In this document: piece by piece, positions 1-7,285 of the stretch
Layout: the number at the start of each line of letters is the position of its first letter
Position numbering within the stretch: position 1 is the first letter of the stretch
Source of the DNA: Alteromonas gilva
GTDB lineage: Bacteria > Pseudomonadota > Gammaproteobacteria > Enterobacterales > Alteromonadaceae
DNA length: 64,000 bases
Reading direction: 5' to 3'
Assembly: GCF_028595265.1 (NCBI RefSeq)
Contig: NZ_JAQQXP010000001.1
Coordinates: 2,294,001 to 2,358,000 of the forward strand
Program-made: the position numbers and the translations under genes
Notes under the pieces: model-generated
The model's database searches: none
Seen by the model: the letters and a program-made list of their open reading frames with translations, nothing else
Told to the model about the DNA's origin: nothing

Positions 1-110
1 CCGGGCTTTGGCTTAAATCAAACAATCGTCAATTTAGATCAAACTATTTTGCCAGTTATAAAGTTCTCGTGATATTTTGATATTCAAAGCTAATCAGCCG
101 CTACTATTTA

Positions 111-1697
111 ATGGAATATACTTTTTTACTGTTTGCATTCGTCTGTGGGCTTGGGGTTAAACTTGTTGGTATCCCACCCCTTGTCGGATATTTGGTCGCC
201 GGTTTTTTATTAAACGCAGCCGGATTTTCAGCCACGCCTGCCATCACTACATTTGCCAATCTTGGCATTACGATAATGCTGTTCACCATTGGTTTAAAAC
301 TGAATCTTAAAGATCTGTCAAAGCGAGAGGTCTGGGTTGGTAGTGTCAGCCATACGTTACTATGGGTGGTGGTCGTCACCGCATTGCTCATTGGTCTTGG
401 CACGGTTGCCAGTGCTATGTCGGGGCAGATAGATTGGCAAAATGCGGCGTTAATCGCGTTTGCGTTGTCGTTTAGCAGTACCGTGTGTGTAGTCAAAGTG
501 CTCGAAGAAGCCGGTGAAGCCAAAACCCGTCACGGTAAACTGGCGATTGGTGTACTGGTTATGCAGGATATCTTTGCGGTTGTCTTTTTAGTGGTGGCAA
601 CAGGTAAAATACCCACCCTGTGGGCGCCATTATTACTGCTAATTATTCCCCTGATGCCGCTCCTCAAACGCGTGCTCAACGAATCAGGGCATGGTGAGTT
701 ATTGCCACTCACCGGCTTTATTTTTGCCCTGGGTGGCTATCATGTTTTTGAACTGGTCAATATAAAAGGCGATCTGGGCGCCTTGGTCTTTGGTTTATTG
801 TTTGCACCTCACCCTAAATCTACCGAGATGGCCAAGTCGTTACTGGCCTTTAAAGATCTATTTTTGATTGGTTTTTTCCTGTCGATTGGCCTGACCGCCT
901 TGCCCGATCTGAACATGCTATTGATGTCGTCGTTGCTGATATTATTAATGCCACTTAAATTTATCTTGTTTTTCTGGCTATTCACTCGTTTACAGCTGCG
1001 TGGCCGCACGGCGTATTTAGGCGGGCTGGTATTATCTAACTACAGCGAATTTGGTCTTATCGTGGGTGCCCTGGCGGTAAGCCTCGGTATGTTAAGTGAA
1101 AACTGGCTGGTTATTCTGGCCGTTGCGACCTCGGTATCCTTTGTGATCACCAGTATCGTTTACCGCTACTCGCACAGTATTTATCAACGAATAAAAGACA
1201 TCGTCAAACGTTATGAGAACCCGGTAAGACTACGCGAAGACGTTTATCCCGAAATAACCCGGGCTAAAATTCTGGTAGTTGGCCTTGGTCGGGTCGGTAT
1301 CGGTGCTTTTACGTCACTGGATAAAGTGGCTAACGCCCGCGTATGGGGAATGGATGCCGACCGCAATAAGGTAAAGCGCATGCAAAAGAACGGCTTGAAT
1401 GTCATCAATGGTGACGGCGAAGACGTTGACCTGTGGGAGAACCTTGATATCCGTCACGTGCAGCTGGTGCTGCTGGCACTTCCTTCTATTGAGGATGCCA
1501 TCAACATTACCAAACAGCTTAAAAACGCCGGTTACCGGGGCAAAATCGCCGCAATTGCCCGCTATGAAGATGAGGTGACGGCACTGTCTGACAGCGGCGT
1601 CGATAAAGTCTTTAACTTCTTCACCGAAGCAGGATTAGGTTTTGCGGAAGAGAGTTTGTCGCTGGTAGATACCCAACAGCAACCGTTAAAATCCTAA
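111..1697 (+). CDS. Kef/CPA2-type monovalent cation:proton antiporter with TrkA-N domain
   Basis: The 528-residue protein has about 12 hydrophobic segments in its first 365 residues, the layout of the Na+/H+ exchanger (CPA2) domain of KefB/KefC and YbaL. A cytosolic region follows (about residues 385-500) with the Rossmann motif VVGLGRVGIG, as in TrkA-N/RCK domains that bind NAD(H) or nucleotides. The family carries out K+ or Na+ efflux against protons across the inner membrane; the ion cannot be read from the sequence. The ATG chosen begins directly with the first membrane helix, which is typical, but no Shine-Dalgarno sequence precedes it. The gene stands alone, 179 bases before a bacterioferritin pair with its own promoter. 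The C-terminus is short, without the long tail of KefC. Confidence 0.85.
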   Translation: MEYTFLLFAFVCGLGVKLVGIPPLVGYLVAGFLLNAAGFSATPAITTFANLGITIMLFTIGLKLNLKDLSKREVWVGSVSHTLLWVVVVTALLIGLGTVASAMSGQIDWQNAALIAFALSFSSTVCVVKVLEEAGEAKTRHGKLAIGVLVMQDIFAVVFLVVATGKIPTLWAPLLLLIIPLMPLLKRVLNESGHGELLPLTGFIFALGGYHVFELVNIKGDLGALVFGLLFAPHPKSTEMAKSLLAFKDLFLIGFFLSIGLTALPDLNMLLMSSLLILLMPLKFILFFWLFTRLQLRGRTAYLGGLVLSNYSEFGLIVGALAVSLGMLSENWLVILAVATSVSFVITSIVYRYSHSIYQRIKDIVKRYENPVRLREDVYPEITRAKILVVGLGRVGIGAFTSLDKVANARVWGMDADRNKVKRMQKNGLNVINGDGEDVDLWENLDIRHVQLVLLALPSIEDAINITKQLKNAGYRGKIAAIARYEDEVTALSDSGVDKVFNFFTEAGLGFAEESLSLVDTQQQPLKS

Positions 1698-1750
1698 AGT
1701 CTGGCTATACTTCAACAGCTTGCGACGCTGCCGCTTTTACAGTGCACTGC

Positions 1751-1793
1751 ACAAATGATAACAAAGGCCAGACCGATAATCGTTATCATTTGT
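1751..1793. promoter_or_regulatory. Perfect 12-bp inverted repeat, candidate Fur-type or other operator upstream of the bacterioferritin genes
   Basis: Bases 1751-1762 (ACAAATGATAAC) and 1782-1793 (GTTATCATTTGT) are exact reverse complements separated by 19 bases. The right arm overlaps GATAATCGTTATCATT (1775-1790), which resembles the Fur consensus built from GATAAT units. The repeat lies about 25 bases upstream of the -35 box of the bacterioferritin promoter. Its AT-rich arms and long loop make a terminator unlikely, so a protein-binding site is the better reading. That Fur binds here is inference. Confidence 0.45.
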
Positions 1794-1818
1794 ATCGCTT
1801 TGTTTTTTAAGGGAAAAC

Positions 1819-1847
1819 TTGATTATCACAGGTATGTGCACTACACT
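1819..1847 (+). promoter_or_regulatory. Sigma-70 promoter of the bacterioferritin pair
   Basis: TTGATT (1819-1824) and TACACT (1842-1847) are separated by exactly 17 bases, giving a predicted start near 1854 and a leader of about 23 bases before the ATG at 1877. Confidence 0.6.
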
Positions 1848-1876
1848 GTCTGCATTAAACGCAAAGGATACAGATT

Positions 1877-2353
1877 ATGCAAGGCGATAAATCCGTAGTT
1901 GCCATATTAAACGAAGTACTCACCAGTGAGTTGACTTCGATCAATCAATACTTCTTACACGCCCGAATGTTTAAAAACTGGGGGTTGGAAGAGCTAAACG
2001 AAAAGAACTACAAAAAGTCGATTAAAGACATGAAACAGGCCGATGAGATAATTGAGCGGATCCTGTTTTTAGAAGGCTTACCTAATCTTCAGGCTCTGGG
2101 CAAACTGTACATAGGCGAAGATACCGTTGAAATGTTGCAGTGCGATAAGAAATTCCAGCACGAACAACTGCCCCTATTGCGCAAGGCCATAGCCCTTTGC
2201 GAAGAAAAGCAGGATTACGTGAGCCGGGATATCCTGGAAGATTTACTCGAATATGAAGAAGAGCACTTAGACTGGATTGAAACCCAGGAATACCAAATTG
2301 ATAACATGGGCATTGAAAATTATTTGCAGGCCCAGGTAATGGGAGATGACTAA
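1877..2353 (+). CDS. bfr: Bacterioferritin, heme-binding type subunit with degenerate ferroxidase site
   Basis: This 158-residue four-helix ferritin is the first of two tandem bacterioferritin genes. Met52, the axial heme ligand of bacterioferritins, is present. The dinuclear iron site is not intact: Glu18, Glu127 and His130 are conserved, but positions 51, 54 and 94, normally Glu, His and Glu, are Asp, Gln and Gln. This is the pattern of the heme-carrying alpha subunit of two-subunit bacterioferritins such as that of Pseudomonas putida, where iron oxidation is done by the partner. AAAGGA lies upstream of the ATG. The TAA stop shares one base with the next ATG, which indicates translational coupling and co-assembly of the 24-mer shell. 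Confidence 0.92.
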   Translation: MQGDKSVVAILNEVLTSELTSINQYFLHARMFKNWGLEELNEKNYKKSIKDMKQADEIIERILFLEGLPNLQALGKLYIGEDTVEMLQCDKKFQHEQLPLLRKAIALCEEKQDYVSRDILEDLLEYEEEHLDWIETQEYQIDNMGIENYLQAQVMGDD

Positions 2354-2820
2354 TGCAGGGTAATCAAAAAGTTTTAGAAGGTCTTAACGAGCTGCTGTCT
2401 TATGAACTCGCTGCCATGGATCAGTATTTTATTCATGCCCAAATGTATCTCGACTGGGGCTTTAACAAATTATATGAGCGCATAAATCACGAGTTCGACG
2501 ACGAAAAGGGTCATGCCACCAAGTTAATTGATCGCATGTTAATGCTTGAGTACGCGCCGGATATGACCCAGCGAACAGGCTTTAAGGTAGGCAAAGACGT
2601 ACCTGAAATGCTGGAAAGCGATTTACGTGTGGAATACGAAGTCGGTGCCAAACTTAAAGAAGTGATTGCGGTCTGTGAAACTGCGCAAGATTACGTTACG
2701 CGTGACTTTTTAGTTGAATTACTTGATGACACCGAAGTTGACCACGCCCACTGGCTGGAGCAGCAGTTAAAGCTGATTAAAATAATGGGCCTGCCCAACT
2801 ATCTGCAGTCGCAAATGTAA
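2353..2820 (+). CDS. bfr: Bacterioferritin, ferroxidase-type subunit lacking the heme methionine
   Basis: The 155-residue partner of the preceding gene. It carries the full diiron site: Glu18, Glu51, His54, Glu94, Glu128 and His131 (the last two shifted by one residue). Residue 52 is Lys rather than the heme-ligating Met, so this chain alone cannot make the usual bis-Met heme site. The two genes are therefore complementary: one supplies heme for electron release during iron mobilisation, the other oxidises Fe2+ to Fe3+ for storage in the cytoplasmic core. The overlap TAATG with the upstream gene supports balanced synthesis. The assignment of roles follows work on Pseudomonas; mixed assembly here is inferred. 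Confidence 0.92.
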   Translation: MQGNQKVLEGLNELLSYELAAMDQYFIHAQMYLDWGFNKLYERINHEFDDEKGHATKLIDRMLMLEYAPDMTQRTGFKVGKDVPEMLESDLRVEYEVGAKLKEVIAVCETAQDYVTRDFLVELLDDTEVDHAHWLEQQLKLIKIMGLPNYLQSQM

Positions 2821-2821
2821 T

Positions 2822-3292
2822 TCAGACTTGTGACGTACTAAAGAATATCCAGACCGGCTCAGGCCGGTCTTTTAGTTTAAGTGTTAAACGCCATTGCATG
2901 GTCGGTTCACTGCAACTGCCCAACATAAACCACCCTTGCCACTGTTGCGCTGACGACTGCTTCAGCAGTAGTGGAATTTTTCCCATGTACATATTTTGCC
3001 CTTCAATGTAAGCCGAACTAATGACCAGACCTGCGGGTAAAGTAATGCTGACGAATACCTGCTCTTCAACCGCGGGTAGCGCGTCGACAATGATGGATAT
3101 ATCGCCTACGCTTAATGGAATTTGACAGCTTGTGTCTGTTCGCCAGCACCAGGGTTGGGGTTTATGAGATGTGTGGTTGATCTCAGTTGCCGTAAAATAA
3201 CGTACACCGATAACAACGCTCACTATCAGGCAAAGTGCAATGAGTGTCTTTATGTGTATATTTCCTTGCTTAAATGTTAATGATTTGATCAT
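2822..3292 (-). CDS. Membrane-anchored periplasmic protein of unknown function beside the cbb3 oxidase genes
   Basis: This 156-residue protein has one N-terminal membrane helix (about residues 16-32) followed by a predicted beta-rich periplasmic domain. It has three cysteines outside the helix (Cys49, Cys56, Cys127) and a Met-rich stretch NMYMGKIP (about 100-107). The MxMG element and the overall size recall FixH and other small oxidase-assembly or copper proteins, but I do not recognise a named family. It is divergent from ccoN with about 230 bases between them, so it may share the FNR-controlled region. A role in copper delivery or oxidase assembly is a guess from context. No Shine-Dalgarno sequence is obvious. 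Confidence 0.65.
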   Translation of the reverse strand: MIKSLTFKQGNIHIKTLIALCLIVSVVIGVRYFTATEINHTSHKPQPWCWRTDTSCQIPLSVGDISIIVDALPAVEEQVFVSITLPAGLVISSAYIEGQNMYMGKIPLLLKQSSAQQWQGWFMLGSCSEPTMQWRLTLKLKDRPEPVWIFFSTSQV

Positions 3293-3328
3293 TTATATCA
3301 CTATTTTGTAAAAGCTGTTTTTTCTTTA

Positions 3329-3342
3329 TTGACGAAGATCAA
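3329..3342 (+). promoter_or_regulatory. FNR-binding site upstream of ccoN
   Basis: TTGAC-GAAG-ATCAA matches the FNR/Anr consensus TTGAT-N4-ATCAA at 9 of 10 positions. Its centre at 3335.5 would place a class II start near 3377; the T-rich TTTTAT around 3365-3370 is a plausible -10 element. The fnr gene lies at the far end of the same cluster. Low-oxygen activation of cbb3 oxidase genes by FNR-type regulators is well established in related bacteria. Confidence 0.7.
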
Positions 3343-3441
3343 GCGACCCTAGTTTATGGTATCTTTTTATTATTAAAAACTTTATTATCCGCGGTACCAA
3401 CCGGCCTGCAGACCAAAAATCGACAAGTTCAGGCTCAGGAG

Positions 3442-3525
3442 ATGTCCGCAACCTCTCCTGAAAGTACGCAAGTATCGTGGTTGGAAACCCTTTTTAAAAA
3501 AGAAGTGGAAGATTCATTACAATGA
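3442..3525 (+). CDS. Possible 27-codon leader ORF overlapping the ccoN start
   Basis: An ATG at 3442 opens a 27-codon frame (beginning MSATSPESTQ) whose TGA at 3523-3525 overlaps the ccoN ATG at 3522 as ATGA, the arrangement used for translational coupling. Against it, the AGGAG at 3437-3441 touches the ATG with no spacing, so initiation would be poor. The encoded peptide has no recognisable family. It could be a regulatory leader or chance. Confidence 0.25.
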   Translation: MSATSPESTQVSWLETLFKKEVEDSLQ

Positions 3526-4949
3526 GTGAAATAAGCCAAGCACAGCCAGATTACAACTATAAAGTTGTACGGCAGTTTACCATTATGACCATCATTTGGG
3601 GTATCGTGGGAATGGGCCTTGGGGTATTTATTGCTGCGCAATTATTCGCCCCGGCTCTTAACTTCGACATTCCATGGTTAACCTATTCCCGCCTCCGTCC
3701 TTTGCACACTAATGCCGTTATTTTTGCTTTCGGTGGATGTGCATTGTTTGCAACGTCGTATTACATCGTGCAGCGAACCTGTCAGGTTCGTTTGTTCAGC
3801 GATAAACTTGCTCAGTTCACCTTTTGGGGCTGGCAAGCAGTAATCGTTGCTGCCGTACTGACATTGCCTTTCGGTTACACCACCAGTAAAGAATACGCTG
3901 AGCTTGAGTGGCCTATTGATATTTTAATCGCCTTAGTATGGGTGGCTTATATTATCAATTTCTTTGGCACGCTCGCGATCCGAAAGGTGTCACATATCTA
4001 CGTGGCAAACTGGTTCCTTGGCGCCTTTATGTTAACGGTTGCGGTTTTACATATTGGTAATAGCATGGCAATGCCTGTGTCATTCATGAAATCCTATTCT
4101 ATTTATGCCGGTGCCGTGGATGCGATGATGCAATGGTGGTACGGACACAACGCTGTTGGTTTCTTCTTAACAGCAGGCTTCTTAGGCATGATGTATTACT
4201 TTGTTCCTAAGCAAGCTGGTCGTCCGGTTTACTCCTACCGCCTGTCGATTGTGCATTTCTGGGCACTTATTTCACTGTATATCTGGGCAGGTCCTCACCA
4301 CTTGCACTATACCGCCCTGCCCGATTGGACACAGTCATTAGGCATGGTGATGTCAGTGATTTTATTTGTGCCCTCCTGGGGCGGCATGATCAACGGTATC
4401 ATGACCCTGTCTGGTGCATGGCATAAACTGCGTACCGACCCTGTCTTACGTTTCCTGATTGTATCGCTGTCATTCTATGGCATGTCGACATTTGAAGGTC
4501 CGATGATGGCTATTAAAACGGTTAATGCGTTATCCCATTACACCGACTGGACCATCGGCCACGTACATTCCGGCGCGTTAGGCTGGGTTGCGATGGTATC
4601 TATCGGCTCGGTTTATCACCTCATCCCGGTTCTGTTTAACCAAAAGGCCATGTACAGCACCAAGCTGGTAAATGTTCATTTCTGGTTTGCGACGATTGGC
4701 GTGGTGTTATACATCGTTGCGATGTGGATGTCCGGCGTACTACAAGGCCTGATGTGGCGTGCAGTGAATGCAGACGGCACCCTGACCTACAGCTTTGTAG
4801 AGTCACTGGAAGCTTCTAAGCCGTTTTATGTCGTTCGTTTTGTGGGCGGCTGCTTTGTGGTGGTGGGTATGCTTATCATGGCTTACAACACCTACAGAAC
4901 AGTCAGAGCACCTAAAGGTAGCCTGGCGGCTGAACCAGCAGCGGCGTAA
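3522..4949 (+). CDS. ccoN: cbb3-type cytochrome c oxidase subunit I
   Basis: The catalytic heme-copper subunit of the high-affinity cbb3 oxidase, which reduces O2 to water in the inner membrane with proton pumping. The 475-residue protein has about 12 membrane helices. Metal ligands are visible: His62 and His349 for low-spin heme b, His209, His259 and His260 for CuB, and His347 for heme b3. Tyr253 in SLYIWAGPHH fits the helix VII tyrosine that is cross-linked in this class. It begins the operon ccoN-ccoO-ccoQ-ccoP. The start is preceded only by a weak GGAAG; its overlap with a small upstream frame is noted separately. Low-oxygen induction through the FNR site upstream is likely. Confidence 0.97.
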   Translation: MSEISQAQPDYNYKVVRQFTIMTIIWGIVGMGLGVFIAAQLFAPALNFDIPWLTYSRLRPLHTNAVIFAFGGCALFATSYYIVQRTCQVRLFSDKLAQFTFWGWQAVIVAAVLTLPFGYTTSKEYAELEWPIDILIALVWVAYIINFFGTLAIRKVSHIYVANWFLGAFMLTVAVLHIGNSMAMPVSFMKSYSIYAGAVDAMMQWWYGHNAVGFFLTAGFLGMMYYFVPKQAGRPVYSYRLSIVHFWALISLYIWAGPHHLHYTALPDWTQSLGMVMSVILFVPSWGGMINGIMTLSGAWHKLRTDPVLRFLIVSLSFYGMSTFEGPMMAIKTVNALSHYTDWTIGHVHSGALGWVAMVSIGSVYHLIPVLFNQKAMYSTKLVNVHFWFATIGVVLYIVAMWMSGVLQGLMWRAVNADGTLTYSFVESLEASKPFYVVRFVGGCFVVVGMLIMAYNTYRTVRAPKGSLAAEPAAA

Positions 4950-4961
4950 GGAGTAGTAAAG

Positions 4962-5567
4962 ATGCGTAATCCACATGAAATAATCGAAAAAAACGTTGGC
5001 TTGCTAACGGTGTTAATTCTGGTTGCTATCAGTTTCGGTGCCCTGGTGCAAATCACACCGCTGATGTTTCAACAGCAGGTGATGGAGCCGGTAGAAGGTC
5101 TTAAGCCTTACACCGCATTGCAGTTAGAAGGTCGTGACATTTACATCCGCGAAGGCTGCGTAGGTTGTCACAGCCAGATGATTCGCCCTTTCCGTGCTGA
5201 AACTGAGCGTTACGGACACTATTCAGTTGCGGGTGAATCGGTATGGGAGCATCCGTTCCTGTGGGGTTCTAAGCGAACAGGTCCTGATCTGGCCCGGGTT
5301 GGCGAACGCTACAGCGACGAGTGGCACCGTGTTCACTTAATGAACCCGCGTGACGTAGTACCAGAGTCAAACATGCCTGGTTTCCCCTGGTTAGCTGAGA
5401 ATACGTTAACCGGTGAAGACACCGCTAAAAAGATGGCTGTATTCCAAAGTTTCGGCGTACCTTACACGGAAGAAGACATTGAAGGCGCACAGGCGGCAGT
5501 AAAAGGCAAAACCGAAATGGAAGCCCTTATTGCTTATCTGCAATCTCTTGGCACGTATTTGAAATAA
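4962..5567 (+). CDS. ccoO: cbb3-type cytochrome c oxidase subunit II (mono-heme)
   Basis: A 201-residue subunit with one N-terminal membrane anchor (about residues 12-35) and one periplasmic heme c site, Cys66-x-x-Cys69-His70 (CVGCH). The Met ligand is likely in NMPGFPWL. It passes electrons from CcoP to the binuclear centre in CcoN. It starts 12 bases after ccoN with the ribosome site AAGGAG, so it is co-transcribed. Length is normal for the family. Confidence 0.97.
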   Translation: MRNPHEIIEKNVGLLTVLILVAISFGALVQITPLMFQQQVMEPVEGLKPYTALQLEGRDIYIREGCVGCHSQMIRPFRAETERYGHYSVAGESVWEHPFLWGSKRTGPDLARVGERYSDEWHRVHLMNPRDVVPESNMPGFPWLAENTLTGEDTAKKMAVFQSFGVPYTEEDIEGAQAAVKGKTEMEALIAYLQSLGTYLK

Positions 5568-5568
5568 T

Positions 5569-5739
5569 ATGGATCAGGGTATTGTAGGCAGCATATTTAC
5601 TGTCATCGTTTTCGTCATTTTTATTGGCATTGTAATGTGGGCGTTTAGTAGTCGAAACAAAAAGAAATTCGACGAAGCAGCTAACCTGCCCTTTGCAGAC
5701 GAAGACAAAGAAGAATCAAAAAAGAATAGCGGGAGTTAA
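5569..5739 (+). CDS. ccoQ: cbb3-type cytochrome c oxidase subunit IV (CcoQ)
   Basis: A 56-residue protein: one membrane helix (about residues 6-26, MDQGIVGS at the N-terminus) followed by a charged cytosolic tail rich in Lys, Asp and Glu. Size, composition and place between ccoO and ccoP identify it as CcoQ, which stabilises the assembled cbb3 complex. The ATG lies one base after the ccoO stop. Confidence 0.93.
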   Translation: MDQGIVGSIFTVIVFVIFIGIVMWAFSSRNKKKFDEAANLPFADEDKEESKKNSGS

Positions 5740-5744
5740 CACTC

Positions 5745-6701
5745 ATGAGCATGTTTTGGACAATTTGGATCTCTGTGATCACACTGGGAACCATCGTCGG
5801 AAGTTACTTGCTGTTACGTTGGAATTTGACTAACTACACCGGTCACCCGGAAGGCGAGTCAATGGGGCACGAATTTGACGGGATTGTTGAGATCAACAAT
5901 CCGCTGCCAAGATGGTGGACCATTCTGTTTTACATCACGATTGTATGGAGCTTTTTCTACTTAGCACTGTACCCCGGTTTAGGTTCGTGGGAAGGCTTTT
6001 GGGGCTGGAAAAGTTCTAACCAGAACGTCCAGTCGTTAGAGGAATCTGCTCAGGCGCGTGTTGAAGCTAAAGAGCAAGGTTACATCGTTCAGTACGATCG
6101 CGAACTGGATTATGCGGCTGAAAAATTTGACCCTATCTTCGAAGCGTATGCAAAAGTACCGGTAGAAGAACTGGTCAATAACGAAGAAGCGGTGAAAGTT
6201 GGTCAGCGTCTGTTTATGCAGAACTGTTCACAGTGCCATGGTTCAGATGCCCGCGGTAATACGGGCTTCCCTAACCTCACTGATGATGACTGGTTATACG
6301 GTGGCTCTGGCGCCAAGATTAAAGAAACACTCATCAATGGTCGTAATGCAGCAATGCCTGCATGGCTGGACTCAATGGGTGAACAGGGCATTAAAGAAAC
6401 CGTTGCCTATGTACTGAGCCTCAGTGGCCGTGAAATGGAAGAAAATCACGATACCCTGGCTAAGGCAGGCAAGGCACGTTTTGCTGTGTGTGCTGCATGT
6501 CACGGTATGGACGGCAAAGGTAACCAGGCACTGGGTGCGCCTAACCTCACCGACAACATCTGGTTGTATGGCGGGTCTGAGCGAGCCATTACGGAAACCC
6601 TGACCTATGGTCGAAATGGTGTTATGCCGTCGTTCAAGAAAACCCTGGGTGAAGATAAAATTCATGTTGTAGCAACTTACGTTTACAGCTTGTCTCACTA
6701 A
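5745..6701 (+). CDS. ccoP: cbb3-type cytochrome c oxidase subunit III (di-heme)
   Basis: A 318-residue di-heme cytochrome c. Two N-terminal membrane helices (about 5-24 and 57-77) precede two periplasmic cytochrome domains with CSQCH (Cys161, Cys164, His165) and CAACH (Cys249, Cys252, His253). It accepts electrons from soluble or bc1-bound cytochromes and passes them to CcoO. It follows ccoQ by five bases with GGGAG as ribosome site and is followed by a terminator, so the structural operon ends here. Confidence 0.97.
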   Translation: MSMFWTIWISVITLGTIVGSYLLLRWNLTNYTGHPEGESMGHEFDGIVEINNPLPRWWTILFYITIVWSFFYLALYPGLGSWEGFWGWKSSNQNVQSLEESAQARVEAKEQGYIVQYDRELDYAAEKFDPIFEAYAKVPVEELVNNEEAVKVGQRLFMQNCSQCHGSDARGNTGFPNLTDDDWLYGGSGAKIKETLINGRNAAMPAWLDSMGEQGIKETVAYVLSLSGREMEENHDTLAKAGKARFAVCAACHGMDGKGNQALGAPNLTDNIWLYGGSERAITETLTYGRNGVMPSFKKTLGEDKIHVVATYVYSLSH

Positions 6702-6716
6702 TTGTTAGTAATCGTT

Positions 6717-6745
6717 AAAAGCCTCGTTTTTACGGGGCTTTTTTA
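6717..6745 (+). terminator. Rho-independent terminator after ccoP
   Basis: AAAAGCCTCG and CGGGGCTTTT form a stem with a short T/A loop, ending in a run of T. It sits 15 bases after the ccoP stop and separates the oxidase subunits from the assembly genes. Confidence 0.8.
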
Positions 6746-6793
6746 TGCGAGAATACCCCCTCTTTTGCGAAACATTCATTAGGTATTGTGGTA

Positions 6794-7285
6794 ATGGAAA
6801 CAACTGACACGAAGCCCTGGTATAAATATTTCTGGCCATGGTTTCTGATTGCGGTGCCCGCATCGTCATTTATTGTGGGTTACTTTGTCGTTTATTTTGC
6901 GACCAACACTGACGACTCGCTGGTGGTCGATGACTATTACAAAGAAGGTAAAGCTATTAACGCCACCATGGCCAAAGTGGAAGCGGCCCGACGTTTAGGG
7001 ATCATGACCGATTTGACAGTTAATGGCGGCGAAATTGCACTGCAATTTCATAGTGGTATTCCGGCAACCGGCAATGCGTTAAAACTGAACTTTTACCATG
7101 TGACGCTGCAGGACAAAGACTTTTCTATTCTGCTTACCCGCGACGCCAGCGGCATTTATCGTGGCTATACGGAGCAGGACACGGCGGGTAAGTGGCAAGT
7201 ATCCTTAACTCCACTCGATGAGAAGTGGAAAGTCCAACAAACCATTGGCTTCCCTCGCACTGGCGCAATCAGATTCATACCCTGA
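6794..7285 (+). CDS. fixH: FixH family protein (CcoH), cbb3 oxidase assembly
   Basis: A 163-residue protein with an aromatic N-terminus and one membrane helix (about residues 14-34), followed by the FixH domain with the VDDYYKEGKAIN motif. CcoH/FixH is a membrane protein needed for cbb3 assembly and acts with the copper ATPase CcoI. I chose ATG 6794; an in-frame GTG at 6788 would add two residues, but the ribosome site AGGT fits the ATG better. The stop TGA overlaps the ccoI ATG by one base, which indicates coupling. Confidence 0.92.
   Translation: METTDTKPWYKYFWPWFLIAVPASSFIVGYFVVYFATNTDDSLVVDDYYKEGKAINATMAKVEAARRLGIMTDLTVNGGEIALQFHSGIPATGNALKLNFYHVTLQDKDFSILLTRDASGIYRGYTEQDTAGKWQVSLTPLDEKWKVQQTIGFPRTGAIRFIP

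Noticed and set aside
1..110. FNR-like site before the Kef antiporter (repeated ATCAAAC)
   Set aside because: The two ATCAAAC elements are direct repeats without a facing TTGAT half at the right spacing.
6199..6698. Open frames on both strands inside ccoP
   Set aside because: They lie in other frames of a gene with two intact heme sites.
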